A stretch of DNA of 42,975 bases, from NCBI GenBank assembly GCA_902464035.1, contig CABQHT010000012.1, positions 1 to 42,975 of the forward strand, read 5' to 3'. Positions 1-7,558 of the stretch are shown here, one piece after another (positions within the stretch are counted from its first letter, which is position 1; each line of letters begins with the position of its first letter). The position numbers and the translations under genes were made by a program. The notes below the pieces were generated by a model. The model did not search any database. It saw nothing but the letters and a program-made list of their open reading frames with translations, and had not been told where the DNA came from. This DNA is from an uncultured Collinsella sp. (GTDB taxonomy: Bacteria; Actinomycetota; Coriobacteriia; Coriobacteriales; Coriobacteriaceae).

Positions 1-1267
1 CTTAGAGGTCCTCGCGCCAGAAGGGCATGCTCATGCAGCGCGGGCCGCCGCGGCCGCGGGAGAGCTCGGCGGAGGGCACGACGAGAAGGTCCAGGCCCTC
101 CTTGTACAGCACGTCGTTGGTGACGGTGTTGCGGGCGTAGACGCAGATCTTGCCGGGCTCGACGCACAGGGTGTTGGAGCCGTCGTTCCACTGCTCGCGG
201 GAGGCCGCGATCGGGTCGCCGCCGCCGCAGGGGATCAGCTTGACCTGGTCGACGCCGGTGGCGTCCTCCAGGACGTGCTCGAGGGTGTCCTCGATCAGGC
301 GGATGTTCACGTCGCCCGGGTTCTTGCCGGCGGTCAGCTCGTAGACGCGCAGGGTGCCCATGATGGCGGGGTGGATCGTGAACTTATCGACGTCGATCTG
401 GGTGAAGACCGTGTCGAGGTGCATGAAGGCGCGCGAGACGGGGATGTCGAAGGCCAGGATGCGCTCGACCTTGGAGTCGGAGTTCCAGAAGATGTTCTGG
501 GCCATGACGTCGATAGCGGCGGCCTGGGTGCGCTGGGAGATGCCGACGGCGAGGGTCTTCTCGTTGATGTTCAGCACGTCGCCGCCCTCGGTGTGGAACT
601 GGCAGTCGCGGCGGAAGTACAGGGAGACGTCCTTGTAGTCGGGGTGGTACTTGAAGACGTACTTGCCGTACAGGGTCTCGCGGTTGCGGGTGACCGAGTA
701 CATGCGGTTGAGGTTGACGCCCTCGCCGACGACCGCGAACGGGTCGCGGGTGAAGTAGAGGTTGGGCATCGGGTCGATGATCAGGTCGGACTCGGACTCG
801 GAGTTGACCAGGGAGTCGAGGGTCGTGGACGCCGTGAGGGGCATGTCGATCTCGGCCTTGGTCATGCCGGCCATGGTCTTCTTGACGAACTCGAGGTTGT
901 CCTCGATGGAGTCCAGCTTCTCGCGGACGATCTGCGGCATGTGCTGGCCGCGGATGCCTGCCTCGGCGATGTACTGGTCGGTGAACTCGGCGCGGGCGCC
1001 GGGGACCTGGTCGAACACCTCGGCGACGAGGTTCTCGAGGTAGAGGACCTCCACGCCCTGGTCCCTCAGGATCTGGGCGAAGGTGTCGTGCTCCTGCTGT
1101 GCGACCTCCAGGAACGGGACGTCGTCGAACAGGAGTCGCTCGAGCTCGTCGGGCGGCAGGTTGAGGAGCTCGTCGCCGGGACGGTGCAGGCAGACCTTCC
1201 TGAGCTTGCCGATCTCGGAAGGCACGTGCAGACCTTTCGTCATGGCCTCCTACCTTTCTTTCGGGCC
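1..1267. repeat. Duplicated arcA segment, copy 1 (partner 3091-4357)
   Basis: Bases 1-1267 match 3091-4357 at a constant offset of 3090. The encoded proteins are identical, and translations in the other frames are identical too, so silent sites also match. Identity stops abruptly in the 5' leader, at 1267 and 4357. Beyond that the two upstream regions are recognisably homologous but diverged. The left limit cannot be seen because the window begins one base beyond the stop codon. The pattern suggests gene conversion or a recent homogenisation of older copies, unless the copies were mixed during assembly. Confidence 0.9.
2..1243 (-). CDS. arcA: Arginine deiminase, copy 1
   Basis: Cytoplasmic enzyme that hydrolyses L-arginine to citrulline and ammonia, the first step of the ADI pathway, giving ATP (through carbamoyl phosphate) and acid resistance. 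The 413-residue length is normal. Visible family motifs are FTRDP (164-168), HTEGGD (217-222), the FMHLDT block around His275/Asp277, and the catalytic Cys403 in GGPRCMSMPF near the C-terminus. The ATG follows a strong AGGAGG site. The protein is identical to the one at 3092-4333. Ornithine carbamoyltransferase, carbamate kinase and the antiporter are not visible here; they could lie to the left. Its own promoter lies at about 1326-1354. Confidence in function is high; why two identical copies are kept is unknown. Confidence 0.96.
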   Translation of the reverse strand: MTKGLHVPSEIGKLRKVCLHRPGDELLNLPPDELERLLFDDVPFLEVAQQEHDTFAQILRDQGVEVLYLENLVAEVFDQVPGARAEFTDQYIAEAGIRGQHMPQIVREKLDSIEDNLEFVKKTMAGMTKAEIDMPLTASTTLDSLVNSESESDLIIDPMPNLYFTRDPFAVVGEGVNLNRMYSVTRNRETLYGKYVFKYHPDYKDVSLYFRRDCQFHTEGGDVLNINEKTLAVGISQRTQAAAIDVMAQNIFWNSDSKVERILAFDIPVSRAFMHLDTVFTQIDVDKFTIHPAIMGTLRVYELTAGKNPGDVNIRLIEDTLEHVLEDATGVDQVKLIPCGGGDPIAASREQWNDGSNTLCVEPGKICVYARNTVTNDVLYKEGLDLLVVPSAELSRGRGGPRCMSMPFWREDL

Positions 1268-1325
1268 CCTGTCAGGGCCGATTCGTTAGCGCCCCTCCGT
1301 GTGAGGCGTTATTGCTGACGACATA

Positions 1326-1391
1326 TTTATATCCAAAATCAGTCCATACTTCCACCTCGCCCCCGAACGGTTTTATATGAGGGGTGAACGG
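1326..1391 (-). promoter_or_regulatory. arcA copy 1 promoter with tandem GAACGG boxes
   Basis: On the minus strand a -10 TATAAA (1326-1331) lies 17 bp from a -35-like TGGAAG (1349-1354). Eleven bp further upstream is GAACGG on the plus strand (1365-1370), repeated at 1386-1391, a spacing of 21 bp or two helical turns. The same layout with the same spacings occurs before arcA copy 2, although the intervening bases differ. This suggests activator sites just upstream of -35. The transcript leader can form a hairpin beside the RBS (GGCCC/GGGCC arms at about 1265-1280). The regulator is not identified. Confidence 0.55.
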
Positions 1392-1727
1392 CATACACAT
1401 ATACTTCACGCATGGCACACTTTGATTTAATAAAGTTTATTTACGTGCTAAAACGCGTTTTCAATCCAAATAGCAAATGGAACTTAACTTTATTAAACCA
1501 CCCTCAAATTGCATATTTCTAATAAAGCTATGAATAGAATTAGCGATTCATGCCGCGTCTCAACCATTTTCATTTTTATTCAGAAAAAAGTTTGTCCTAT
1601 TCATTTCTGGTAAACAAATTACCGTTTACCAGACGCTTGATACCGTTCACCGGAAGCTCAGTATAAGGCCCAGCGGATACCGGCTCGCTTTACGGCCCCA
1701 TTTGTAACAACTTGACTTCTCGGTATA
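1392..1727. promoter_or_regulatory. AT-rich upstream region with inverted repeats
   Basis: No gene is supported here. Contents seen: a 12-bp inverted repeat TTTAATAAAGTT (1426-1437)/AACTTTATTAAA (1486-1497) enclosing the perfect palindrome AAAACGCGTTTT (1450-1461); a 9-8-9 palindrome CTGGTAAAC (1607-1615)/GTTTACCAG (1624-1632); and an inverted GAACGG site (CCGTTC, 1643-1648). The distal site lies in the 12-mer GATACCGTTCAC (1639-1650), which recurs at 4788-4799 upstream of arcA copy 2. These look like operator elements; the proteins that bind them are unknown. Confidence 0.4.
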
Positions 1728-1770
1728 GAAAAACGAACCCGCTTCCCCTAGGGAAACGGGTCCGTTTTCG
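1728..1770 (-). terminator. Terminator after the aminotransferase
   Basis: A GC-rich hairpin with arms around ACCCGCTTCCC and GGGAAACGGGT (one G-U pair) and outer AAAACG/CGTTTT pairing. On the minus strand it is followed by a run of five T. It lies about 50 bp downstream of the aminotransferase stop codon. Confidence 0.75.
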
Positions 1771-1817
1771 ATTATCTTCGGCCAATTTGGATAAGGCCCT
1801 CGAAGATCGTCGGAATC

Positions 1818-2942
1818 CTAGCGATCGAACTCCGCCAGCGCCTCGCCCAAAAGCCTCAGGCCCTCGCGAAGAACGTCCTCGCTCGCGCAGTAGCCCAGGC
1901 GTGCGCCGCAGGGGAGCTCAAAGCGGCTGCCGGGAACCAGCAGCACTCCCCTCTCAGCCAACAGGCGCTTGCAGAACTCCTCGTCGTCCTCGGGAATATC
2001 CAGCTGGATAAACGAGGTGGACACGCCCTGCGGGGCCGTCCAGGACACGCGATGCTGCGTATCGATCCAAGCCTGCGCGATATCGCGGTTGCCAAACACG
2101 ATCTTGCGGTTGCGCTCGAGAATCTTGTCCTTGTGCTCGAGCACGTAAGTCGCCAGGGCGTCGTTGAACACGCCGCCGCAGATCATGGTGTAGTCGCGAT
2201 ACGTGCGGATACGGTTGGACACCTCTTCGTCGGCCACGACCCAGCCCACGCGGGCCGCAGGCGTCGAATAGGTCTTGGACACCGAGTTGGTGACGATGGC
2301 CTTCTCGTACACGTCGACCATCGACATAAAGGAGTCAGTGTTTTCGAGCGGCAGGTACACCTCGTCGCACAGCACGTAAGCGCCCACCGAGCGGGCGATC
2401 TCGGCAATCTGGCCGAGCTTATCGGCATCGAGTACCGTACCGATGGGATTCGATGCGTTGTTGATGCAGATGAGCTTGGTATTGGGGCGTACCAGACGCT
2501 TGAGCTCCTCGATATCGGGCTTCCAGCCGAGCTCCTCGCGAAGCTCCCAGTACTCGACCTCGGCGCCAAGCGTGCGCGGAATCTCGTAGAGCGGCGCATA
2601 GGAGGGCCACTCGGCGATGACATGGTCGCCGGGCTCGACCACGGCCATGATGGCGTTGAGGTTCGCGCCCGTGCAGCCGTTGGTCTGCAGGATGTGGTCG
2701 GGATTGACCTCGCGATGGTAGAGCTTGGCGACCTCGGCCTTAAAGTCAGGCGATCCCTCAATCCAGCCGTAGTTCATCTTCTCGCGGTCCAGGCGCTCGT
2801 AGAACGTGGCACCTTCCTGTTCGTCGAGCGCGCGCAGCTCGCCCATGGTGAGCGACGAGATCGTCGACTGGGCGATATCCCACGTGGCACTCTTCTCCCA
2901 AACGTTGAGCCACTCCTCAACGCCGATTGTCTTGATATCCAT
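1818..2942 (-). CDS. PLP-dependent class I/II aminotransferase
   Basis: Fold-type I PLP enzyme of 374 residues. The PLP lysine is K223 in SVSKTYSTPAARVGW, Asn165 lies in NNASNPIGT and Asp193 in CDEVY. The ATG at 2942 follows an AGGAG site; an upstream in-frame ATG lacks one. The gene lies between two identical arginine deiminase genes in the same orientation, separated from the upstream arcA by two hairpins, so it may be transcribed alone or by readthrough. The context suggests an amino acid linked to arginine or its products as substrate. Some annotated relatives carry the name capreomycidine synthase (an arginine-derived substrate), but I cannot establish that here. The substrate should be treated as unknown. 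Confidence 0.85.
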   Translation of the reverse strand: MDIKTIGVEEWLNVWEKSATWDIAQSTISSLTMGELRALDEQEGATFYERLDREKMNYGWIEGSPDFKAEVAKLYHREVNPDHILQTNGCTGANLNAIMAVVEPGDHVIAEWPSYAPLYEIPRTLGAEVEYWELREELGWKPDIEELKRLVRPNTKLICINNASNPIGTVLDADKLGQIAEIARSVGAYVLCDEVYLPLENTDSFMSMVDVYEKAIVTNSVSKTYSTPAARVGWVVADEEVSNRIRTYRDYTMICGGVFNDALATYVLEHKDKILERNRKIVFGNRDIAQAWIDTQHRVSWTAPQGVSTSFIQLDIPEDDEEFCKRLLAERGVLLVPGSRFELPCGARLGYCASEDVLREGLRLLGEALAEFDR

Positions 2943-2998
2943 AGCTAGACTCCTGACAAAAGTGGTCGTCCAATCGTACTGGCGTTTCTCATACAAGT

Positions 2999-3030
2999 TT
3001 GGGGCGGTGCGAAAACCCGCACCGCCCCAA
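2999..3030. terminator. 13-bp perfect hairpin between arcA copy 2 and the aminotransferase
   Basis: Arms TTGGGGCGGTGCG (2999-3011) and CGCACCGCCCCAA (3018-3030) enclose a 6-nt loop. There is no clear T-tract on either strand, so it may be a weak terminator, an attenuator or an mRNA-stabilising hairpin. A second stem, ACATCTA (3037-3043)/TAGATGT (3052-3058), lies next to it. Confidence 0.5.
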
Positions 3031-3063
3031 TGGGAGACATCTAATGGCAGCTAGATGTATGTA

Positions 3064-3083
3064 TTAAGACCTGTACGGGTCTT
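3064..3083 (-). terminator. Small hairpin after arcA copy 2
   Basis: AAGACC (3066-3071)/GGTCTT (3078-3083), 8 bp beyond the arcA stop codon on the minus strand. It is followed by AT-rich bases but no proper T-run, so termination would be weak. Confidence 0.4.
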
Positions 3084-3090
3084 TGAAGAC

Positions 3091-4357
3091 CTTAGAGGTC
3101 CTCGCGCCAGAAGGGCATGCTCATGCAGCGCGGGCCGCCGCGGCCGCGGGAGAGCTCGGCGGAGGGCACGACGAGAAGGTCCAGGCCCTCCTTGTACAGC
3201 ACGTCGTTGGTGACGGTGTTGCGGGCGTAGACGCAGATCTTGCCGGGCTCGACGCACAGGGTGTTGGAGCCGTCGTTCCACTGCTCGCGGGAGGCCGCGA
3301 TCGGGTCGCCGCCGCCGCAGGGGATCAGCTTGACCTGGTCGACGCCGGTGGCGTCCTCCAGGACGTGCTCGAGGGTGTCCTCGATCAGGCGGATGTTCAC
3401 GTCGCCCGGGTTCTTGCCGGCGGTCAGCTCGTAGACGCGCAGGGTGCCCATGATGGCGGGGTGGATCGTGAACTTATCGACGTCGATCTGGGTGAAGACC
3501 GTGTCGAGGTGCATGAAGGCGCGCGAGACGGGGATGTCGAAGGCCAGGATGCGCTCGACCTTGGAGTCGGAGTTCCAGAAGATGTTCTGGGCCATGACGT
3601 CGATAGCGGCGGCCTGGGTGCGCTGGGAGATGCCGACGGCGAGGGTCTTCTCGTTGATGTTCAGCACGTCGCCGCCCTCGGTGTGGAACTGGCAGTCGCG
3701 GCGGAAGTACAGGGAGACGTCCTTGTAGTCGGGGTGGTACTTGAAGACGTACTTGCCGTACAGGGTCTCGCGGTTGCGGGTGACCGAGTACATGCGGTTG
3801 AGGTTGACGCCCTCGCCGACGACCGCGAACGGGTCGCGGGTGAAGTAGAGGTTGGGCATCGGGTCGATGATCAGGTCGGACTCGGACTCGGAGTTGACCA
3901 GGGAGTCGAGGGTCGTGGACGCCGTGAGGGGCATGTCGATCTCGGCCTTGGTCATGCCGGCCATGGTCTTCTTGACGAACTCGAGGTTGTCCTCGATGGA
4001 GTCCAGCTTCTCGCGGACGATCTGCGGCATGTGCTGGCCGCGGATGCCTGCCTCGGCGATGTACTGGTCGGTGAACTCGGCGCGGGCGCCGGGGACCTGG
4101 TCGAACACCTCGGCGACGAGGTTCTCGAGGTAGAGGACCTCCACGCCCTGGTCCCTCAGGATCTGGGCGAAGGTGTCGTGCTCCTGCTGTGCGACCTCCA
4201 GGAACGGGACGTCGTCGAACAGGAGTCGCTCGAGCTCGTCGGGCGGCAGGTTGAGGAGCTCGTCGCCGGGACGGTGCAGGCAGACCTTCCTGAGCTTGCC
4301 GATCTCGGAAGGCACGTGCAGACCTTTCGTCATGGCCTCCTACCTTTCTTTCGGGCC
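3091..4357. repeat. Duplicated arcA segment, copy 2 (partner 1-1267)
   Basis: Partner of the repeat at 1-1267. It covers the whole coding sequence plus the RBS and the first bases of the leader. Upstream, corresponding blocks (the -10 and -35 elements, a shared CCCCCGAACGG) are still alignable but clearly diverged. Homology is therefore older than the perfect identity of the coding part. Confidence 0.9.
3092..4333 (-). CDS. arcA: Arginine deiminase, copy 2
   Basis: 413 residues, identical to the product of 2-1243, with the same catalytic set (FTRDP, HTEGGD, MHLDT and Cys403 near the C-terminus). It carries the same RBS and ATG. It reads toward the aminotransferase at 1818-2942, the gap holding two or three hairpins but no strong terminator, so partial co-transcription is possible. 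Its promoter repeats the layout of copy 1, with changed sequence in between, so the two genes may respond to the same regulator with different strength. Divergent to it lies ppk. Function is certain at family level; independent roles for the two copies are an open question. Confidence 0.96.
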   Translation of the reverse strand: MTKGLHVPSEIGKLRKVCLHRPGDELLNLPPDELERLLFDDVPFLEVAQQEHDTFAQILRDQGVEVLYLENLVAEVFDQVPGARAEFTDQYIAEAGIRGQHMPQIVREKLDSIEDNLEFVKKTMAGMTKAEIDMPLTASTTLDSLVNSESESDLIIDPMPNLYFTRDPFAVVGEGVNLNRMYSVTRNRETLYGKYVFKYHPDYKDVSLYFRRDCQFHTEGGDVLNINEKTLAVGISQRTQAAAIDVMAQNIFWNSDSKVERILAFDIPVSRAFMHLDTVFTQIDVDKFTIHPAIMGTLRVYELTAGKNPGDVNIRLIEDTLEHVLEDATGVDQVKLIPCGGGDPIAASREQWNDGSNTLCVEPGKICVYARNTVTNDVLYKEGLDLLVVPSAELSRGRGGPRCMSMPFWREDL

Positions 4358-4415
4358 TTACTGGCCGAATGTATCAGCGCCCCTCCATTTGGGACGCTGC
4401 TTGCTGACAGCTCTA

Positions 4416-4481
4416 GTTATATCCAATTTCCACCCGCAATTCCACCTCACCCCCGAACGGTCAGCAAAGTACGATGAACGG
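4416..4481 (-). promoter_or_regulatory. arcA copy 2 promoter with tandem GAACGG boxes
   Basis: Minus-strand -10 TATAAC (4416-4421), 17-bp spacer, -35-like TGGAAT (4439-4444), then GAACGG at 4455-4460 and 4476-4481. The spacing of 11 bp from the -35 and 21 bp between boxes is exactly that of arcA copy 1. The leader again holds a small stem (GGCC/GGCC) next to the RBS with different loop sequence, as in copy 1. Confidence 0.55.
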
Positions 4482-4892
4482 TATATCGCATGTGATTCCC
4501 CCATGATATACTTCGGCGTTCTAAAGTAACTTTTCTAAGGTAAACGCTCTTTTTTCTCAAAAATCATTCGCAATTACAACTCCAATCTTTCGATTAGGAA
4601 TTGCATATCTAAAACGGTTTTATGTATATAAATGACGCTTGTTCGTGTTTCTGTCTGTATTCGATGATATTCAGCTACCTATCATTCTTATTCACACATA
4701 CTCACCAGTTGAGTGAGGATATAGACCGTTTTTTCACAACGTGACGGGTGTCAGCTCTATGGCTTGTCAGCGTAAGAAGTAGGTAAAGATACCGTTCACG
4801 CGATACGTCCGTGCCATAGGTCGACTAAATTGAGACAATAGTGAATAGTGTTAGGCAACCGTCCCCTGTGGGGACTGAACGGACAGATGCAT
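4482..4892. promoter_or_regulatory. Divergent arcA/ppk intergenic region
   Basis: No gene is supported. The region is AT-rich to about 4740. It contains the distal inverted GAACGG (CCGTTC, 4792-4797) within GATACCGTTCAC, shared with the region before arcA copy 1. A small hairpin GTCCCC/GGGGAC (4861-4875) lies just before ppk. The ppk promoter could not be assigned with confidence. Confidence 0.4.
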
Positions 4893-7445
4893 ATGCCGAG
4901 CAAAATCGAAAAGAAGCAAGCCGCCGCAAAGCTGCGCAAACCGCCGCGCGACTTCTCGTACACGCAGAACCGAGAGCTCAGCTGGCTACGCTTTGACAAC
5001 CGCGTGCTCGACGAAGCCTTCGATGAGTCCGTGCCGCTGTTCGAGCGCCTAAAGTTCGTCTCGATTTTCGAGTCCAACCTCGACGAGTTTCTCATGGTGC
5101 GCGTGGGCGGCCTGTCCGATCTGGCAGAGCTCAAAAAACAGCCTGTCGACAACAAGAGCAATATGACCGCCTCCGAACAGGTCGATGCCGTCATGGCCGA
5201 AATGCCCGGGCTCCTTACCCGATGGGAGTCCATCTTTAAGAGCATCGAGGGCAAGCTCGACGCCCTGGGCGTTCACCGCGCGCGTGTCGATTCGCTTACG
5301 CCCGAGGAGCGCACCTTTGTAACCCGCTACTTCCAGGCCTACGTGTCGCCGGTCATCTCACCGCTGGTGATTGACCCGCGTCACCCCTTCCCCAACCTGC
5401 GCAACGGTGCACTCTACCTGGCTTGCGGCCTGGACGGTGTCACCGACGAGGAGAGCCTGCTGGGTCTCATCGAGATTCCCGCCTCGATGAACCGCGTGGT
5501 CGAAATCCCCTCGCCCACCGGCACCTACTCCTACATCTTGCTCGAAGACGTCATCCTCGCCTGCCTGGACAGTTGCTTTGGCTCCTATAAGCCGCTCGAC
5601 CGCGCGCTCATCCGCGTCACCCGCAACGCCGACATCGATCCGGACGGCGAGGGCGTCGAGGAAGAAGAGGACTACCGCCAGCACATGAAGCGCATCCTCA
5701 AGAAGCGCCTGCGTCTGCAGCCGGTAGTGCTCGCGGTCTCGGGGTCGCTCGAGAAGGCGACGCTCAAGACCATCCGCAAGGCGCTCGAGCTTTCTCGCCG
5801 CTCGGTCTTTACCTGCGATATCCCGCTCGACCTGGGCTACGTCTTCGGCATTGAGGGCAAGATTCCCGAGCATCTACGCAACGAGCTGCTCTTTACGCCG
5901 TTTAAGCCGCAGCCCAACCCCACCATCGACATGTCCCGTTCCATCCGCGAGCAGGTGCTGCAGCACGACAAGCTGCTCTTTTACCCTTACGAGGCCATGA
6001 ATCCGTTCTTGGACCTGGTGCACGAAGCAGCCTACGACCCCGAGTGCATCTCGCTGCGCATCACGCTCTACCGCGTGGCCAAGCAGAGCCGCCTGTGCGA
6101 GTCGCTGATCGATGCCGCCGAGAACGGCAAGGAGGTCACGGTGCTCATGGAGCTCCGCGCCCGCTTTGACGAGCAGAACAACATCGAGTGGGCCGAGCGC
6201 CTGGAAGAGGCCGGCTGCACCGTCATCTACGGCTCTGAGGGCTTTAAATGCCACTCCAAGATCTGCCAGCTCACCTATCGCGAGGGCATGGCGCTTACGC
6301 GCCTGACGCTGTTGGGCACCGGCAACTTTAACGAAAAGACGGCCAAGCTCTACAGCGACTTTATGCTCATGACCGCCCATCCCGGCATCGGTGAGGACGC
6401 CAACCTGTTCTTCCGCAACCTGTCACTGGGCAACCTGCGCGGCGATTACCGCTTCCTGGGCGTGGCGCCCGTCGGCCTCAAGCCGCTCATCATGCGCGGT
6501 CTGGACCGCGAGATTCAGCGCGCCCTTGCCGGCGAGCCCGCCCGTGTGTTCTTTAAGCTCAACTCGCTCACCGACCGCGAGGTCATCGACAAGATCGCCG
6601 AGGCATCGTGCGCAGGAGTCCGCGTGGACATGATCATCCGCGGCATCTCGTGCCTCAAGCCCGGAGTTCCGGGCAAGACCGAGAACGTGCACGTCCGCTC
6701 CATCGTCGGACGCTTTTTGGAGCACGCCCGCGTGTACGCCTTTGGCGTGGACTCGGACATGATCTATCTGAGCTCGGCAGACATGATGACGCGCAACACC
6801 GAGCACCGCGTGGAGATCGCCTTCCCCGTGCTCGACCCCACCTGCCGCGCCCTGGTACACGAGTACATGGGCATGCAGCTGCGCGACAACGTGAAGGCCC
6901 GCAGCCTGACGAGCGACGGCACCTGGGTTCCCGTGGAGCGCAAGGAAGACGAGAAGCCCTTCAACTCGCAAGAGGCCCTGCTGGAGCGCGCCTATCGCAA
7001 CGCCGAGGCCGCCGCGCAGCAGCGTGCGCAGGAGAAGGAACGTGTGGCCGAGGAAGCTATTCAGGCTGGGCACGAAGCAATTATCGAGCCTGCTTCCGAG
7101 CCGGAAGCTGCCGTCGCCTCCCCCGCGGCAGAGCCCGAGCCCGTTGCTGAGCCGCAGACTACGGTGGAAGCTGCGCCGGAGCCCGAACCCGCTGCTGCCC
7201 CCGAGCCGCAGCCAGCAGCGCCCGAGGTCCAGAAGGTCCAGGCGACCGTCATTGAGCCCGAGCCCGCACCTGTACCTCAGCCCGAGCCGCAGGTCACCAA
7301 GCCCGCACCCGAGACGAGCGCCCGTCGCGATAAGCCCGCCGGCAAGACCAAGGCCATCGAGCGCCATCGCCCCGGTCGTGTGCGCATGGGCCTGGGCCTG
7401 ATCGGCCTGGGTCTTAAGACGCTCATTACCGGCAAGACGAAATAG
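4893..7445 (+). CDS. ppk: Polyphosphate kinase with long EP-rich C-terminal tail
   Basis: Makes long-chain polyphosphate from ATP (reversible), usually membrane-associated. The core (about residues 10-680) has the FSYTQNRELSWLRFDNRVL start and the two family histidines, H454 in GFKCHSKICQ and H611 in FLEHARVYAF. Their separation of 157 residues equals that of E. coli PPK H435 and H592. The protein is about 850 residues long, some 160 more than usual. From about residue 683 it continues as a charged helix, then a Pro/Glu/Ala-rich linker, and ends in a basic segment (RRDKPAGK..RHRPGRVRM) plus a short hydrophobic stretch (GLGLIGLGLKTLI). That ending could bind membrane or polyphosphate. The start is uncertain between ATGs at 4887 and 4893; GGAC at 4881-4884 favours the latter. 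Confidence 0.95.
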   Translation: MPSKIEKKQAAAKLRKPPRDFSYTQNRELSWLRFDNRVLDEAFDESVPLFERLKFVSIFESNLDEFLMVRVGGLSDLAELKKQPVDNKSNMTASEQVDAVMAEMPGLLTRWESIFKSIEGKLDALGVHRARVDSLTPEERTFVTRYFQAYVSPVISPLVIDPRHPFPNLRNGALYLACGLDGVTDEESLLGLIEIPASMNRVVEIPSPTGTYSYILLEDVILACLDSCFGSYKPLDRALIRVTRNADIDPDGEGVEEEEDYRQHMKRILKKRLRLQPVVLAVSGSLEKATLKTIRKALELSRRSVFTCDIPLDLGYVFGIEGKIPEHLRNELLFTPFKPQPNPTIDMSRSIREQVLQHDKLLFYPYEAMNPFLDLVHEAAYDPECISLRITLYRVAKQSRLCESLIDAAENGKEVTVLMELRARFDEQNNIEWAERLEEAGCTVIYGSEGFKCHSKICQLTYREGMALTRLTLLGTGNFNEKTAKLYSDFMLMTAHPGIGEDANLFFRNLSLGNLRGDYRFLGVAPVGLKPLIMRGLDREIQRALAGEPARVFFKLNSLTDREVIDKIAEASCAGVRVDMIIRGISCLKPGVPGKTENVHVRSIVGRFLEHARVYAFGVDSDMIYLSSADMMTRNTEHRVEIAFPVLDPTCRALVHEYMGMQLRDNVKARSLTSDGTWVPVERKEDEKPFNSQEALLERAYRNAEAAAQQRAQEKERVAEEAIQAGHEAIIEPASEPEAAVASPAAEPEPVAEPQTTVEAAPEPEPAAAPEPQPAAPEVQKVQATVIEPEPAPVPQPEPQVTKPAPETSARRDKPAGKTKAIERHRPGRVRMGLGLIGLGLKTLITGKTK

Positions 7446-7468
7446 TCGTTTGTAGAAGCAGTTTGTAG

Positions 7469-7513
7469 AAGCGCCCCGCATTTGAGGAAAGCCTCGGATG
7501 CGGGGCGCTTTTC
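7469..7513 (+). terminator. Terminator after ppk
   Basis: Perfect 13-bp arms AAGCGCCCCGCAT (7469-7481)/ATGCGGGGCGCTT (7498-7510), an inner TGAGG/CCTCG stem and a TTTT run. Confidence 0.85.
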
Positions 7514-7558
7514 CCTGCTACCATGGTGCGAACAACAACACGAATGACAGGCAGGGAT

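Noticed and set aside
275..1318. Long open frame (347 codons) antisense to arcA copy 1, and its counterpart at 3083-4477
   Set aside because: The translation is a monotonous Val/Gly/Leu/Glu/Asp mix produced by GC-rich third positions of the real gene; no RBS, no domain, and it merely mirrors arcA.
1426..1551. ArgR (ARG box) site in the arcA copy 1 upstream region
   Set aside because: TGAAT and ATTCA halves at 1531-1550 are spaced by 10 bp, not the spacing expected of an 18-bp ARG box.
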